Of a stretch of DNA of 64,000 nucleotides, positions 44,672 through 57,121 are shown piece by piece. The notes under the pieces are model-generated. The model was not told the DNA's origin. It saw nothing but the letters and a program-made list of their open reading frames with translations, and searched no databases. The position numbers were made by a program, and so were the translations under genes. Every line of letters begins with the position of its first letter. Position 1 is the first letter of the stretch. The stretch is from the NCBI GenBank assembly GCA_018136815.1, contig CM030935.1, positions 3,918,299 through 3,982,298 on the forward strand, given 5' to 3'. This DNA is from Isochrysis galbana. Its lineage: Eukaryota; Haptophyta; Isochrysidales; Isochrysidaceae.

Positions 44672-44902
44672 AATCCTTTAATTTTAATTTTAATTTTAAT
44701 TAATTAGGTTAGGATTAGGGTGGGTAGATGGGAGTACCATAAGCACTCAGCCACACGCCGTGCTGGTAGCGGTTAGCGGTGAGTTTGGCTTTATTTTTTT
44801 GTGTTTTTTACAAACGTCAAATGTGAAATCTTGTTAAGAATTTGGATCTTTTTATTTGGTGACTATCGATCTGAGGGTGATGTGTGATGTGTTTGAACTG
44901 GA
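44672..44902. repeat. Inverted block beside R4: A/T tail, target duplication and flank
   Basis: 44672-44704 is an A/T tail of TTTTAA units followed by AGGTTAGGATTAGG (44705-44718). The exact reverse complement, CCTAATCCTAACCT, stands at 45765-45778 beside the R4 head. This arrangement is what an inversion of the tail plus duplication plus about 184 bp of flank would leave. 44719-44902 has no gene. Confidence 0.55.
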
Positions 44903-45761
44903 GTTATATCCTAGCCAACCCCACTAGCTAATTGGACACAACTTTTCAGCCCCGGACTCCCGCCATGCCTGGCGAGCCAGGTGTCCGAGTGGTACCGGGG
45001 GGGGGGCATTGCCCCCTCCCCTCGATATTTGTCCTCCCCCCAGTGCAAGCACCGACCCTACGCACCCCAGCACACCCTCTCCTCGAGGCCTCGAGGCCAC
45101 GCTGGGGGAAAACCCCTTTCGGGTAAAACAACGCAGGGGGGGGGGGGCACTCGTGAGTTTAGGGGCCTAGAGCGCTAATCTCCCTCGCCCGAGCGAGTGG
45201 CCGCGGCGAGCCGCGGCCCTTCCCTCCTGGCTCTGGCGCCCCCGTCTTCTCTTACCCAAACGGGGCGAGAAGACACGTAAACGCCGGAGGGGAGAGCTGC
45301 CGCTCCCCCTCCCCTCCCTCTTCCCTTTTCCTCCTCTCTTCCCTGCGGCGGGGGCCCATGGCGCGCGCCTGCGGCCCCTCGCTCAGGTCCCCAGATGGCC
45401 TGCAGGGCCTGGGAGCACAGCTCAGGGGGCAGGTGAGGCTGGGGCATGGCCCTGGCCCCTCCTGCCTCTCCCTCGCTGGCGCTCCGAGCCCCTGCGGGTC
45501 GACTGGAGCTGGCTGGGGGGTCCTGAACAGGGGGGCCCAGGGGGAGGAGGGGCTGGTCAGAGGAATGGGCAGGCCACGACGGGCCAGGGCGGGCGAGTCA
45601 GGCGGGCCTGTGGGGAGAGGAATGGGTCATCAGGGCTGTGTGCTCCTGGCAAGCCATCAGGCGTGCCAGGAGAGTGGGTGGATCCTCCCCCATGGCAGGG
45701 GAGGAGTGGAGAGAGAGGGGGGCTCGTGCCCCCCCATGGGCGAACTAAGTATAAACTTAGT
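44903..45761 (-). mobile_element. Hairpin-headed retroposon R4 (859 bp)
   Basis: Minus-oriented full-length relative of R1 and R3: head palindrome at 45744-45761, 3' end GCTAGGATATAAC at 44915-44903 (minus strand). The 14-bp target duplication is present but inverted on the 3' side (see the block at 44672-44902). Confidence 0.85.
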
Positions 45762-45778
45762 TGGCCTAATCCTAACCT

Positions 45779-46340
45779 ACCAGCATCCCCTTTCCACTCC
45801 CCCAAGTTCCTCCAAGCAGAATCACTAGGTGAGGGGGGGTCGCGCGCATTGCTTCGGCTAGCCGTGAGAGAGGGGGTAGGAGTTAGTGATGCCTCTTATC
45901 AGGCGCTGTTATGTCCCGTAAGGGGCCAGCGTCTTGCAGGAGTATTAAGGAGTTCACATTTGTATCTGCTGCAATCCGCCTCGCTCGAAGGACACCGGAT
46001 GTCGATAAACGCACATACACATGAAAAGATGACGAGCAACAAGCACACATGGAATGTGAAGGTACGTGTGACCAGAAAGCGTTGATCACCAACATACCAA
46101 GTCCTCTGTCTTCACGGTCTCTCGTGCGCAGATCGACGACGGTCTTTACACCGTCCCAGCACACACATGTAAAATAGATCGCCATAGCTCCAGCATGCAA
46201 GCGCGTTCAGAGCAATGGGAGTGGGATTGCGATAACAGATTGCCATGTGGACCCATTCCGTCAGAGTGAATCAACTGGCATCGTTATCCACGTTCTATAT
46301 CGATACGACTAGGTGGGACGCGTCGTACACACATCGATCA
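45779..46340. other. Region with unassigned minus-strand frames
   Basis: No gene is recognised. Short minus-strand frames (for example about 45883-46200) could be exons of the putative membrane-protein gene that starts at 46573, but I see no family match. Confidence 0.35.
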
Positions 46341-46354
46341 GGTCAATGCCGTCG

Positions 46355-46573
46355 TCATGGCTGCTTAACCTTTGATCGGGATGGCTTAACGCAGCGGATG
46401 AACGTCCAGAGCGTGCTGAGTGCCACGAACACTACCAATCCGAGAGCCTGATACCCCACGAGAAACCTGTCGATCGGAGTCTCGTGGGCTCCAAGGAGCT
46501 TGTCCAAGGCATCGAAGAACAGCTCGCTCGCGTGCGTGGCCGTCGCGAACGCGACGTCGAGAGCGGGGTGCAT
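46355..46573 (-). CDS. Possible first exon of a single-pass membrane protein
   Basis: From an ATG at 46573 a minus-strand frame of about 72 codons encodes HASELFFDALDKLLGAHETP followed by one strongly hydrophobic segment (ALGLVVFVALSTLWTFI) and a basic end. It may be the N-terminal exon of a larger gene running left, divergent from polymerase theta. A membrane anchor ahead of a soluble enzyme is a common layout, but no family is identified. Confidence 0.3.
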   Translation of the reverse strand: MHPALDVAFATATHASELFFDALDKLLGAHETPIDRFLVGYQALGLVVFVALSTLWTFIRCVKPSRSKVKQP

Positions 46574-46739
46574 CAGGGCGCCGCCAGCCGCCAGCACTTT
46601 GCTCGAAAGACGAGACTGGAGCGCAATACATAGCAGGGAACATCGGCCTGAGGACCGACCGACCAGCTAAACTAAGTAAGGAGTCTGTTTTCTGATGTGT
46701 GACCAAGAACGTAGGAGCACGTACCAACTCTCATCTCTC

Positions 46740-46965
46740 CCTCTATGTCTCTCTCTCTCCGTCTCCCCCCCCCCCCCTCCCCCACCTCTCTCCCTCTCTC
46801 TCTACATCTGTCTCCCCCCCCCCCCCCCCCCCCACCCCCTCTTCTTCTCTGTCTCCCCCCCCCCCCCCCCCCCACCCCCTCTTCTTCTCTGTCTTCCCCC
46901 CGCCCCCCCCCCTCCGCTCTGTTTTCCGAAGGTTTCCGTCCGTGGCCCCCCCCCCCCCCCCACTT
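46740..46965. repeat. C-rich low-complexity tract upstream of polymerase theta
   Basis: Long C runs alternate with CTCT units. A unit beginning ACCCCCTCTTCTTCTCTGTC and ending in a C run is repeated in tandem near 46830-46900. It lies about 100-300 bp before the likely start codon and probably slips readily. Confidence 0.8.
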
Positions 46966-47069
46966 TACCCCCTTCGCGAACCCCTCCTCCCGCCAAAACC
47001 TGTATTCTTGGGGCAAGCACCCCGATTCAAGAGTATCCTATCAGAGGAGGTCTTGCACACGCTCCTATA

Positions 47070-50000
47070 ATGGAGAGGCGCAGAGAGAGAGAGAGCGAGC
47101 AGGCGTGCGTGTGCTTGCAGTGTGGTCGAAAGGGCATCCGGCTGGCTGACCACCCTCATTGCTCCGTTCGCCTTCGTCCACTCCTTCCCCTACTGTTGGG
47201 TGGGGGCGACGAGGGTACACGGCCCTCCTGCTTCATGGAGCTCAAGGCACTCGGCCTTCCTCCTAATGTCATTGAGGCGTATGAGAGCGCTGGGGTGACG
47301 CAGCTCCACCCGTGGCAGCTGGAGGCTCTCGAAGTCCCTGGCGTGACGAGCGGAGGTGAGAACCGCGCTTCAGCAGCTATTATGGTGCACATCATACATT
47401 TCAGCCCAGGAGTTTTGGCTGCTTGACATTCACTGTTGCACTCCAAGGGTCGGGACACTCACTCCGCCTACCGATGCTAAAGAATTCTTCTCATAACAGA
47501 TCGGCACTGCCATCTTCTGTAGAGTCCAATCTTGTGTATACTGCACCAACCTCTGGCGGCAAATCCCTGGTCGCTGAGGTTCTTGTCATCAAGCGGCTTC
47601 TTGAGGGTGGCCCCCGAGCAAAGGCGATTTTCCTCTTGCCCTATCGGTCCACTGTTGGTGAGAAAACGGCCCATTTTCGAAGAGTTCTCAAAGGAACGCA
47701 GGTAGGCTCTATTGCTATCCAATCAAAATCCGAACGCGCGCATCGCATAAGGGCCAGAGGCACAGTCTCCTTGCTCAATGTCTACTGCGTCCTTCCCTGG
47801 TGTATTGCATTCGTGCCACACTGCTTCAGATACGTGTCGCCGACTACTATGCTGGACTCGGAGCATTGCCTGTGTCTCCACGCTCGAATCTGCTTGTGGC
47901 GACCTTGGAGAAGGGCGCACTGGTCGTCCAGTCCTTAGCTGAACAAGGCCGGCTCTCAGAGATCGTAGCGGTGCGTAGCTGAGACAGGATGCTTGCACAT
48001 TCATCGATTGTTCCTCTATGTCGCCCGATGTTCATCTTCGTCCCCATCTTCTCGCTCAAGCATTCCCTTCAAAGTTTTGCCGCTCTCCCTGAGCGCTGCC
48101 GCCCGGTTCCATACTTGCAGGTTGTAGCTGATGAAATTCACTTGGTTGGTGATAGCGCGCGCGGTGCGACCTTCGAGCGCCTACTCTCCAAGCTCGTCTT
48201 TTGGAGAACGAAGATGGCTGAAGCTGCATGTCCAAAGAAAGAAATAGTAGGTGAAAAGCGCTCGAGCTACGCGTCTGAAGCAGGTTTTCGACCTCAAATC
48301 ATCGGCATGAGCGCGACTCTCCCAAATCTGGATGAAGTGTCTTGCTGGCTCCGTGCAGCGCAATATTCGGCAAATGCACGTCCAACTCCATTAACAGAAT
48401 CGATAGTGCGCGCCGACGGGATGGTACTCAAAGCAAAAGATAGCCAAACTGGCCACAAGGACCCCGGAATATCAGGGGTCAGTCCCCGGAGCAAGATGCC
48501 TGACCCCGAGCAAGCACTTTTTGGTCATGCAGCATGCGCCAAATCCAGAAAGGCTCGCGTTGAGACCGTTTCAGCTGTTGCGGTTTCCGAGGCGGTGCCC
48601 ACACGGTCGTTCAACATCTCTGCCGGCTCTAGTGACCGTGACTTGGATGCTCTCACGATAGCGATCTGCCAGTCTATCACCGACGTGGAGCGGGCGTCTA
48701 TGATCCCAGTATCCGATGAACAAAATGTGAGTGCACGCATTGGCCGTAATCAAGGTCGGCGAACAGGAGGGGTGCTAATTTTCTGCCCCCAACGCTCGGA
48801 ATGTGTTCGCGTGGCACGCGTCCTTAGTTACGCCATACACGGACGTTCGGCATCAACGAAGGAAGTCGTTGGTGCGGCTCCTACGACTGTCAGTACCGCT
48901 GAGCCCTCTTCAACTTCGACTGGGGCGTGGGCACGAAGCCGTCGCAATGCGATCTGCGAACAAATAGATGCGTTTTGTCCCGATGGCACCCCAACACTTG
49001 GGCTTGCAGAGGTGCTGCTTACCGGTGTTGCATTTCATCACGCCGGGCTGACGGAGGCGGAGCGTAAGTTGGTGGAGTCATGCTTCTGCGAAGGGCTCGT
49101 AGAAGTAATTACTGCCACATCCTCTCTCGCCGCTGGAATAAACTTGCCGGTGAGTTGCGTTTGCCATGGGACAGTGTGCGCCTAGCAACACGCGACTTGT
49201 GAATAGTCATTGTTAGCCCCGCCGACGCCTGTCCGCAGGTTCGAGCCGTTGTCTTTCGCAGCCTTCGGCAGGGGCTGACTACACTCTCTGCCACAGCCTA
49301 CCGTCAAATGGCTGGGCGGGCAGGACGTACAGGAATGTGCGCCCATGGAGACGCATACATTATCGCCATGAACGAAGGCGAGGTGAGAACAACTCTAGCG
49401 TGCATTGGATTGCGTTATGATGTGCTATTCTCAAGCTGTTCCGTTTAATGATGCCGTGGCCGTGTCGACTCCCCTGCAACACTCCTCAGGTCCGCACAGC
49501 CCAAGCACTTATAACTTCGCCACTCCCTTCTGTCTCGTCGCCGCTGAGGAGGGCAACCGAAGAAGTGGCGCAGCTTCTCGTTGATTGCGTGACTGCCGGT
49601 TTGGTGAACGATAAGCATGAGGTTGCCGCGTTGCTCGGGTCGACCTTATTGCACGCGCAAGGTCCAAGAGAGGCCGCCGAGGTGAGTCGAGAATGTTGGG
49701 CTTCATTAGGCGGATATTCAGATGATGCTGGCGCGACTTGCTTTCGTGTCGACGTCAAGGCTCAGCTCTTGATGTATGCTTGTAATCCTGCAGTTCGCCG
49801 AAGCTCTACCTATGGACTGCCTTACATTACTCCACCCCGCTTCACCCCGCCTTGCGCCCTCAGTGCGGAGTTGCGGCGCTCCGTTGCCTTGTGAATCGTC
49901 GTATGCTGCGCTGCCATTCGCGGCCACAACACATGACAAGTGCTACTTCACCCTCTTTGCATCGGCTTGAGACACCGGTCGCGCGTCGCACACAACAACT

Positions 50001-53000
50001 TCCAACCTCGCAAACCATGTCGTCTAACCACCCGGAAGTTGGAGAGGCTACAACTCGCACAAGTCGTGGAAGCACCGGCTTCAATCACAACGGGGCCGAG
50101 AACCCCAAGCCTCTTATCTTAGACTCACCGCTGCCAGCGCAAGCACTTTCGGTCTCGCCCAGTTCGCTTCCACACGCAAGGTATTCACAAAGTGCTCGAG
50201 CTCCATCGCCAAAGGCCTTGCGTTTCGTGATCCCGAGTTCATTACCTGGGACCGAAGGTCGATTGAATCCGTCCACCCCACCTCCGGGACGCTCCACGCC
50301 CGCGTCCTGCGCACCGCCGGAGTACAGCGCCCGGGCTTCGCCGTCCGTGTTTAGCGAGTGGGTGGCGCTTCCATTAGGGCGGGCGGCAGCGGGTGCACAA
50401 GAAGGCGGGGTGCCCTTGAATGAAGTGGTTGGCGCGTTCGACGAGCTGGAGAATGTCAGGCGACGAGGGATCTATCTCATGCATCAGGTATGACGGCGCA
50501 GTGTTTCACACCTATCGTACACAAGATATCCTCCGCAGCGGCCTTCGTTTTTGCACCCTCGCCCATCATAAGCGTTGGAAGTTGCTAGGCCGGCCTATGC
50601 TCATCCTCCTAGTGTGCAAGCGTCAAACAACAACCCAAGCCATGCACCGCCCCCCCCCCCCCCCCCCCCCGGTTGGCCCGTCTCTTGGACTTGGCCACCC
50701 GATTGTAGGACTTTCACCTCCTGTACTTGAGTGTGCCACAGTCTCCCGCCCGCGTTTGTGCAAATCGTCGCGACTTTCCAGTCGACTGGCAGCGTTTAAG
50801 ACAGCTTGTTGAGGACCCACGAGCAAGTGACTCGGCTCATCTTCGTGGTCTCGCCAAGCTCATTGATCTCGACTTTGACCTACTTGAAGAGCTCGCGCTC
50901 AGATCCCGTGACATCGACCCCGCACCTTTCACGTCGGGCAGCCAGCGCGCTGTTTCAGCAGCGCGCTGGGAGCGTTTGTGGCATGCGGTGTTGCTCTATC
51001 TTTTGATCACAAATGCAGAGCCCGATGTCATCCATGCCATCTTCACCACAACAAAAGGTGCGGGGGTCAAGTGCTCGAACCATGGGAACCCAAGAGTCCC
51101 TGGTCGAGGTGTCGGCCAAAGCTCTTCCCTTGGTGATGGGGACGATGAGGACAGAGAAATCGGGCAGATGCGGAGAAGTAGTGGATACTCGCGCGATGTG
51201 TCTGCAGTGGCCCACGGTGTCCCAGCAACATTTGTTCATGGGTCAAAGTTTGTCGATGCAGGAGTTTTTACCGAGTTTCGAGAAGGCGCAGCAAGACGAG
51301 CAGGAGACTTGGAGAGATTCTGCGACAGGATGGGAGAAAGCACGAGTGCGAGCCGAGGTTCGGATTTGGAGATTTCTCTATTTGCAGCAAGCACGAAGGC
51401 CGATGTGCCCCGGCTGCTTCAAGATGCCGAACGGATCGGTGAAGACTCGGCTTCGTGGGGGACAGATGGCGGGGGACAATCGAGTTGGTGGATACTTCGG
51501 GAGCTTCTGCGTGGGGTGCGTGACAGACTATGGAGCTGCGTTAGACAGGAGCTCCTGCCGCTCTTTCGACCAAGGCTAGCGGCAATGACACCGACAATAG
51601 CGAGCGCTCTCTTTAAGGTGATATCTCGATGCCCGATTTTGTCCTAAGAAGGCAGGGAGGTGGCGGGGCTAAGGCCCATTAAGCCGAGTATCATCCGTAT
51701 CTTATCTGTGGTGGTGGCACAAGGAGCTCACCGCCTCGCTAATCGACATCGCACCCGCGTTGCAGGCCGGTTACCGTCAAGTCGACGACCTTGCCTCTGC
51801 CAATATTGTTGATCTGGCCGTAAAGCTTACAAAACATAGTCGGCGTGGAAGGGCGCCTCACAGGCATGCATTGGCATAGTATTGCACCCGCCCCAGAGAT
51901 GTTGAACGATCGGTTTATAGAACGACGTCGGAATTGAGCTTTTAACAGCCCCCAACGAGTAGCGTCTTTCCATTTGACCTCACGGTCAGCCCCACATTTT
52001 GTGTGCGTAGTGTTACAATTGTGGCCCTCTTCCCACTTCCCCTTCTGATGTACGCATTGACTTCCTTCTTCTATGTTCTACTTGCTTTCGGTTAGGCACC
52101 ATCGCGCAGTTGCTCGCGAACTGATTGAGCAAGCTCGGGATGCTGCAGCGAGTGAATGGTGTGAAGATTCCGTTGCTTTCGAGGGCGAGAACGAAAAGCA
52201 TAGACGTAAGAAAGCCAGGCGGCCTTCCAAAATTGGGAGCGCTGACACCCGCGAAGCGGCATCGGAAGGGCCGTCACGCCTTCCCTCTGAGGGCCCAATT
52301 CAACAACTATCTGCATCGAACCGTTGCAAGTTGATACAGGCCAAGGACTGCTGTGGCGCAAATGATGGGCATGGCATGGAGTCGAAGAGAACACCGCAGC
52401 CCGCTGAGAGCGTACAAAGCTTGGCGCTTCAATCATCTGAAGTGTCTCAAAATCCACCTATGTGGTTTGCTGAACGACCACCGCCGGCACATGGTGTAGA
52501 ATCAATGGCCGCACAAGGCTGTAACCAGTACAACTTATGGTCGAGCTGCCAACCACCCAGCACTAACGCCCACCCAACCTCCCACGAGAGGTTCCCTATT
52601 GGCCTCGATGTCCAGCCAATCAATTCGAAATGTGCCAAGCTATTAGGAGCGAGTATCTCGGACATCGCATCACCAGGAGCTCTAGATGTTGTCGTGGCTA
52701 GGAGAATGGATTGCACCAATCTTGCATTTGCGCCTGGTTCCTCCCATGATCGCACAATCCCGCGATGCTCTGGTGTTGTCGGCGTTGGCCTAGCTGAGAC
52801 AGCTCTACAGCCAGTCACTGACGCCTGCTTGAACGAGTATGCACAACCGCCTCACACTCCAGCCGCCTCTGGCGTCGATGGTCAAGTTTCTCGGACTGCG
52901 TGCCAGGGTCGATTCGCTGATTTACCATTCCAACCGTGGTGCCCATCCCTCAATCTGGACGAGTTTCGTCGAATGTTGTCGTGTGCCAATCGATACGCCA

Positions 53001-56000
53001 TCGCTCTAGATGTGAAGCTCGCCTCAAGAGGCGGGCCGAAAGCCTGGCGCTCTACGCATATACCGAATCGCCCTCCTTTCCACGACGCCGAAATCTTGGG
53101 TGCCGCGTTTTGTATGGAGCCACCCAACGTTTACTATTTGCCTCTCAGCCAAGCCAGACTTGAAGGTGGCGCCCACACCCCCTCCACTTGTGCTAACGGG
53201 ATGCACGAGGAAGGACATGCTGCTACCAATGGCGGTTCAAGGAATCTGGATGGGCTTAATGGCGGTTCAAGGATCCTGGATGGGCTTCCGTCAAGTATCT
53301 GTTTGGGAACGATCTCGAAAGCAGATCCGCAAGCTCAAAACACTACGGGGCTTGCACTAGCCTGGGACGTCATGAAGTCTGCCATGACTTCATCGGCAGA
53401 AAAAGTAATGTATCGAGCACAATACCAGCTAGCGCTTTTGGCACTTCGTGGAGTAAGGCTTGGACGGATGAGGGAGCGGGATGCTTCACTTGGCGGTGAA
53501 TGTGAGCAGGTTGGGATCTCCGACGTCGAGGGTCACCGCAGTCCGGGTGCCGGATGTGCTTCGCAGCCTAGGCGCGAGCAAATCCACGATGGCGGAGCCG
53601 TACTCCTTGATCCTCACATTGGTGCATGGATGCTCTCACCAGCGGAAGAACCTCCTCAGACCCTCGAGGCAATTGCCCGTGGCTTTCTGACTCGACCACT
53701 AACGGCCATGCCGGCAGGTCATGAGGATGGTCGCGAGGCTGCGCATCTTCCCCGTACCGAAGTCGTCCTACTGCCGGCTAGCTCGACGGAAGCAGACCAC
53801 GCCAATAGGAGATCCAGGTTGTTCTTAGAAGCGAGGCATGCTGATTGTTGCGCAGAAGTGCTCCTATGCGCGAAGGTGATGCCCTCCATCGAGTCGCGAC
53901 TGGTGGAGTCCTCTCTCCTTGCTCCTTTCAAGTACCAAGAAATGCGGCTGGTCCCCGTCTTAGCTCGGATGGAGACGGCTGGCTTGCGCGTGGACATGGG
54001 TGCCATTTGTACCGCACGTGCTCAGGTGGTCCGAGCCCTTCGATGTGTTGATGAGGCGGGAAGGCGCGAGGCCGGGCGTCGAGTGCGCTGGGATTCTCCG
54101 AAAGACATCGCCGCCTTGTTGTACGATGAGCTTGGCTTGACAACGAGCGAAGTCGATGTGAGATCTCCGTGCATTCCTAGTCGCCGAGGCCAAAAGCGTC
54201 GACGCACCAGTCGAAAAACGCATTTGGCAACTGGAGGCTCAGTGCTGCGCAATCTTGCTCAGCACCATCCCCTTCCCATGCTGGTGATGCACCACCGGCG
54301 TCTCTCTCATACTTTAGCTTCGATTGCCTCCATCCTCAAGTACGCGCAGGCTGAGTTTTCTGGGAAGCACTTGGGGGAGTATAAGCAAATCCCACCTCCT
54401 GCTCTCGCAGCAAAAGCTGGAGAGTCTGGTGCACAATTAGCCTCCGATCCGAACCGTACATTATCGCAGCTTTCATCAGAGCGCTCGCCTCCGGTTGTAA
54501 ACCAGGGCTCCGCCCTTCTCGAGGCTGCTTCAGACACACACGCTCAATTTGCAGTCCACTGCTTCGTGCGTCAGACAAAAGTTTCAACGGGTCGGTTGAG
54601 CACCGAGCAGCCAAACCTGCAAGGGTTGCCGCACGATGCCACCTTTCCTTGTGCGAGGCGATTCTTGCTCCCAGAGAATGGTTCAATCAATGATGAGGTT
54701 TCTGATGCTTTGCTTCCCTACGTACTTCCCAGGGGAACGCGGGTTTGCGTCGCCCTACCCAATGCTGCGGAGGTGTCGTCGTCCTCGCTGGCCGAGCCCG
54801 GGGCTACGCCACCTAACGTACGTTTGGCTCATGATGGCAGTGTTGGGCCAGTCACCCCGAGAGGTGTTGCCTTGCCCGAATCTAACGAGACGGAAGGTAC
54901 GAGTGCCGAGCTCGATTCCACAGGAGTCTTCGGCATGAGCAACATGTGTGGCTTGTCGGGCACATCGAAGTCATGGACCTCTGGTGGCCCGTCGCTAGTT
55001 GAGGCCATCCTGGCAAACGACTGGCCACAGACTGATTCCGTTTCAGTCATGAGCAATCATTCAGGCATCGGGAAACCAACAAGCCCTCTAGCCGATTGGT
55101 GGGCCGCGCGGGGCCACTTCGAATACCAGGGCAAGAGGGGTCACAATATTCTTCAAGTCCCTGTCAGACTGGTTGGGCACGTTGCAACTGGGCCCTCCGA
55201 GACTGCGGCAGCCTCCACGGCCATTGACGTTGGAAATCGTATTCTAGGTTGGCCAAGCGACCGCGTGTGGCGTGTGCACACAGCACTGTGCGTTAACGGA
55301 TGGGAGAGGCTGCGTCCGCCTCGGGGTGCGCGATTGCTCAATGACGGTGCGAATGAGAGCACCGCGGTCGAGGGCGCGACGATGAGACGTACAGGGGCGG
55401 GGGGGCAGTCGGTCCAGGTCTCGCTACGATCAGCTTTTCTTGCACGCGAGGGCTGTGTCTACTTGTCAATTGACTATTCACAGGTGAGAGGGCCCCTCTC
55501 TTGCTTGAGTCGCATCACACGTGCCGTTGGAATGAGACAAGATCTTGCATCGCGCTTGTACCGAGGAAGGGAGGCAGCAAAGGGTAGAGAAGGAGGCTTA
55601 TCACCAATCGAGCTCACATCATGGGAACTCAGCGGATGTACAGGGGCTCTACTGATGCCCCGCTCCCGGCATGCTCGCCCCCTCCCCCTCTTTCGGTTGC
55701 ATGTAGATCGAAATGCGACTGATGGCCCATTTCTGCCGCGACGAGGCCCTGCTTCATGCCATCCAATCATCAACGGACCTTTTTACTTCGATGGCAGCCA
55801 CACTCTTCTCTAGGGCTCATGGATGCCAATCGGCAGACGCACCTCTTCTGGTTGCCGACTCAACATCAGCTCCATCCGGGGCCACCGCATTGCATAGTGT
55901 CACACCCGCCGAGCGTGCTCGCGCCAAGGCGACGGCATATGCCATTTTGTATTGCGCAGGACCAAAACGGCTAGTCTCCGAGTTGGGTATCAGTCGAACA

Positions 56001-56774
56001 GAGGCCAAACGTCTCATAGACGCCTTCCACACCGCCTTTCCCGGCGTTGGCAAATTCGCCTCTGAGCTCCTACGCGATGCAAAACGCGACGGGTGCGCAT
56101 CCAACACTTGCGACGATGCCTGCTCCAATGTGCCTGTGCATTGCCTGCTCCAATGCATCTAGATCAGGACGATGTAACCCTGGTACACATGATGCACAAT
56201 CATGCTTCTGAGATGAAGTCTTGCGATCACTAGGACGCAAACTGGCAACGTCGGTCACGCATCGACCTCACGACCTACTTGAACTAACGGTTGTAGGTTC
56301 GTTACAACGATCGGGGGTCGGCGCCGCTGGTTGCCTTGTCTTGCCTCACGGAACACATCCGATGCACGGCGCGCCGAGCGCCAATGCATTAATACCCTAT
56401 GCCAAGGATCCGCTGCAGACTTGATCAAGCAAGTCATGATCACCATCGACTCAGTACTTGTGGGAAGCACGAGCGGGTGCAGAGATGGCCAAGCGGAATT
56501 GGCCACCTATCCGGCGGGTGGGGGCGGGCAATTGCCTCGGAGTCATACTTTCAAAGGGCGCATGCTCCTTCAGGTGCACGACGAGCTCCTCTTCGAGGTT
56601 GAGGAAGGTGACGCTGCTGCACTAAGCGAAGCCGTGGTGAGGGTGATGGTCGAGGGCATCACGCAACTTTCGGTCCCATTGCGAGTAGTGGTCAAGAAGG
56701 GCGCGTCGCTGGGGACGATGGAGTGCATACATGAAGCCATGAGCCAGCCGAATAGTTTTGTGCGCAAGGATTGA
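47070..56774 (+). CDS. POLQ: DNA polymerase theta (helicase-polymerase fusion)
   Basis: An intron-rich gene in which a superfamily 2 helicase and an A-family polymerase follow each other as in animal POLQ and plant TEBICHI. Helicase exons include 47523-47701 (Walker A APTSGGKS), 47830-47970, 48121-49149 (DEIH box, GMSATLPN, FHHAGLT), 49239-49382 (QMAGRAGRTG) and 49490-49681. Later exons lead to AGYRQVDDLASANI (about 51766-51850), the end of the helicase-like domain. The polymerase exon 52096-55483 holds the inactive exonuclease-like domain and palm motif A (DYSQ), completed as IEMR in exon 55707-56092; the fingers read RAKATAYAILYCAG. Exon 56297-56774 has GGRRRWLP and motif C QVHDELLFEV. Junctions around 55.5-56.3 kb are in phase. 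The enzyme performs microhomology-mediated end joining. Oddities: YCAG replaces the usual YGMG, a roughly 240-residue insert precedes motif A, and a 30-bp in-frame tandem repeat lies at 53230-53289. The start may be 47070 or 47235; exons between 49.7 and 51.7 kb are not all resolved. Confidence 0.93.
53230..53289 (+). repeat. In-frame 30-bp tandem repeat inside polymerase theta
   Basis: Two consecutive units encode NGGSRNLDGL and NGGSRILDGL. They differ by two or three bases, so the duplication is fairly recent. It sits in the exonuclease-like region, in a loop-like Gly/Ser-rich stretch. Confidence 0.9.
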
Positions 56775-57121
56775 TGGATCTGCGGGGATGTGAGCGAGAT
56801 GATCAAGCCTGGATGCCAGATAATCTTATTGATGTTGTGATAGTATAACCTTGGTTAGTGGTTAGTGTTGTGACCAACTATCTTAAAAAAGACAGGGTCG
56901 TGGAGCGCGAGCAACTCCCCTCCTCTCCTGCCGCCCACAACCTACCCTCACAAAAACCTACGATCAATAGCACTTGGCAACGCCGATGACGCTAACTTTC
57001 CACACTCGCCCCATCAGGATTTGCGGCGCCCAATCATTCGCCGTTGGCATGCTGTCGCCGTCCTAAAATGTCACTGCTGCGACAAATGTGTTGTTGCTAC
57101 AAATCATGCACGGCTTACCAT
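56775..57121. other. Spacer between convergent genes
   Basis: No gene is seen. It must contain the 3' ends of polymerase theta (+) and the membrane-protein gene (-). Confidence 0.5.

Noticed and set aside
44705-45778. Telomere-like repeats (GGTTAGGATTAGGG)
   Set aside because: Only one short imperfect copy occurs on each side, and it is fully explained as an inverted target duplication of R4.
47723-48059. Minus-strand frames inside the polymerase theta gene
   Set aside because: They are shadows of the well-supported plus-strand helicase exons.
55484-55706. Frame continuing past DYSQ in polymerase theta as coding sequence
   Set aside because: It ends in an unrelated tail; splicing CAG|GTGAGA to TAG|ATCGAA restores the motif A continuation IEMR in phase, so the segment is an intron.
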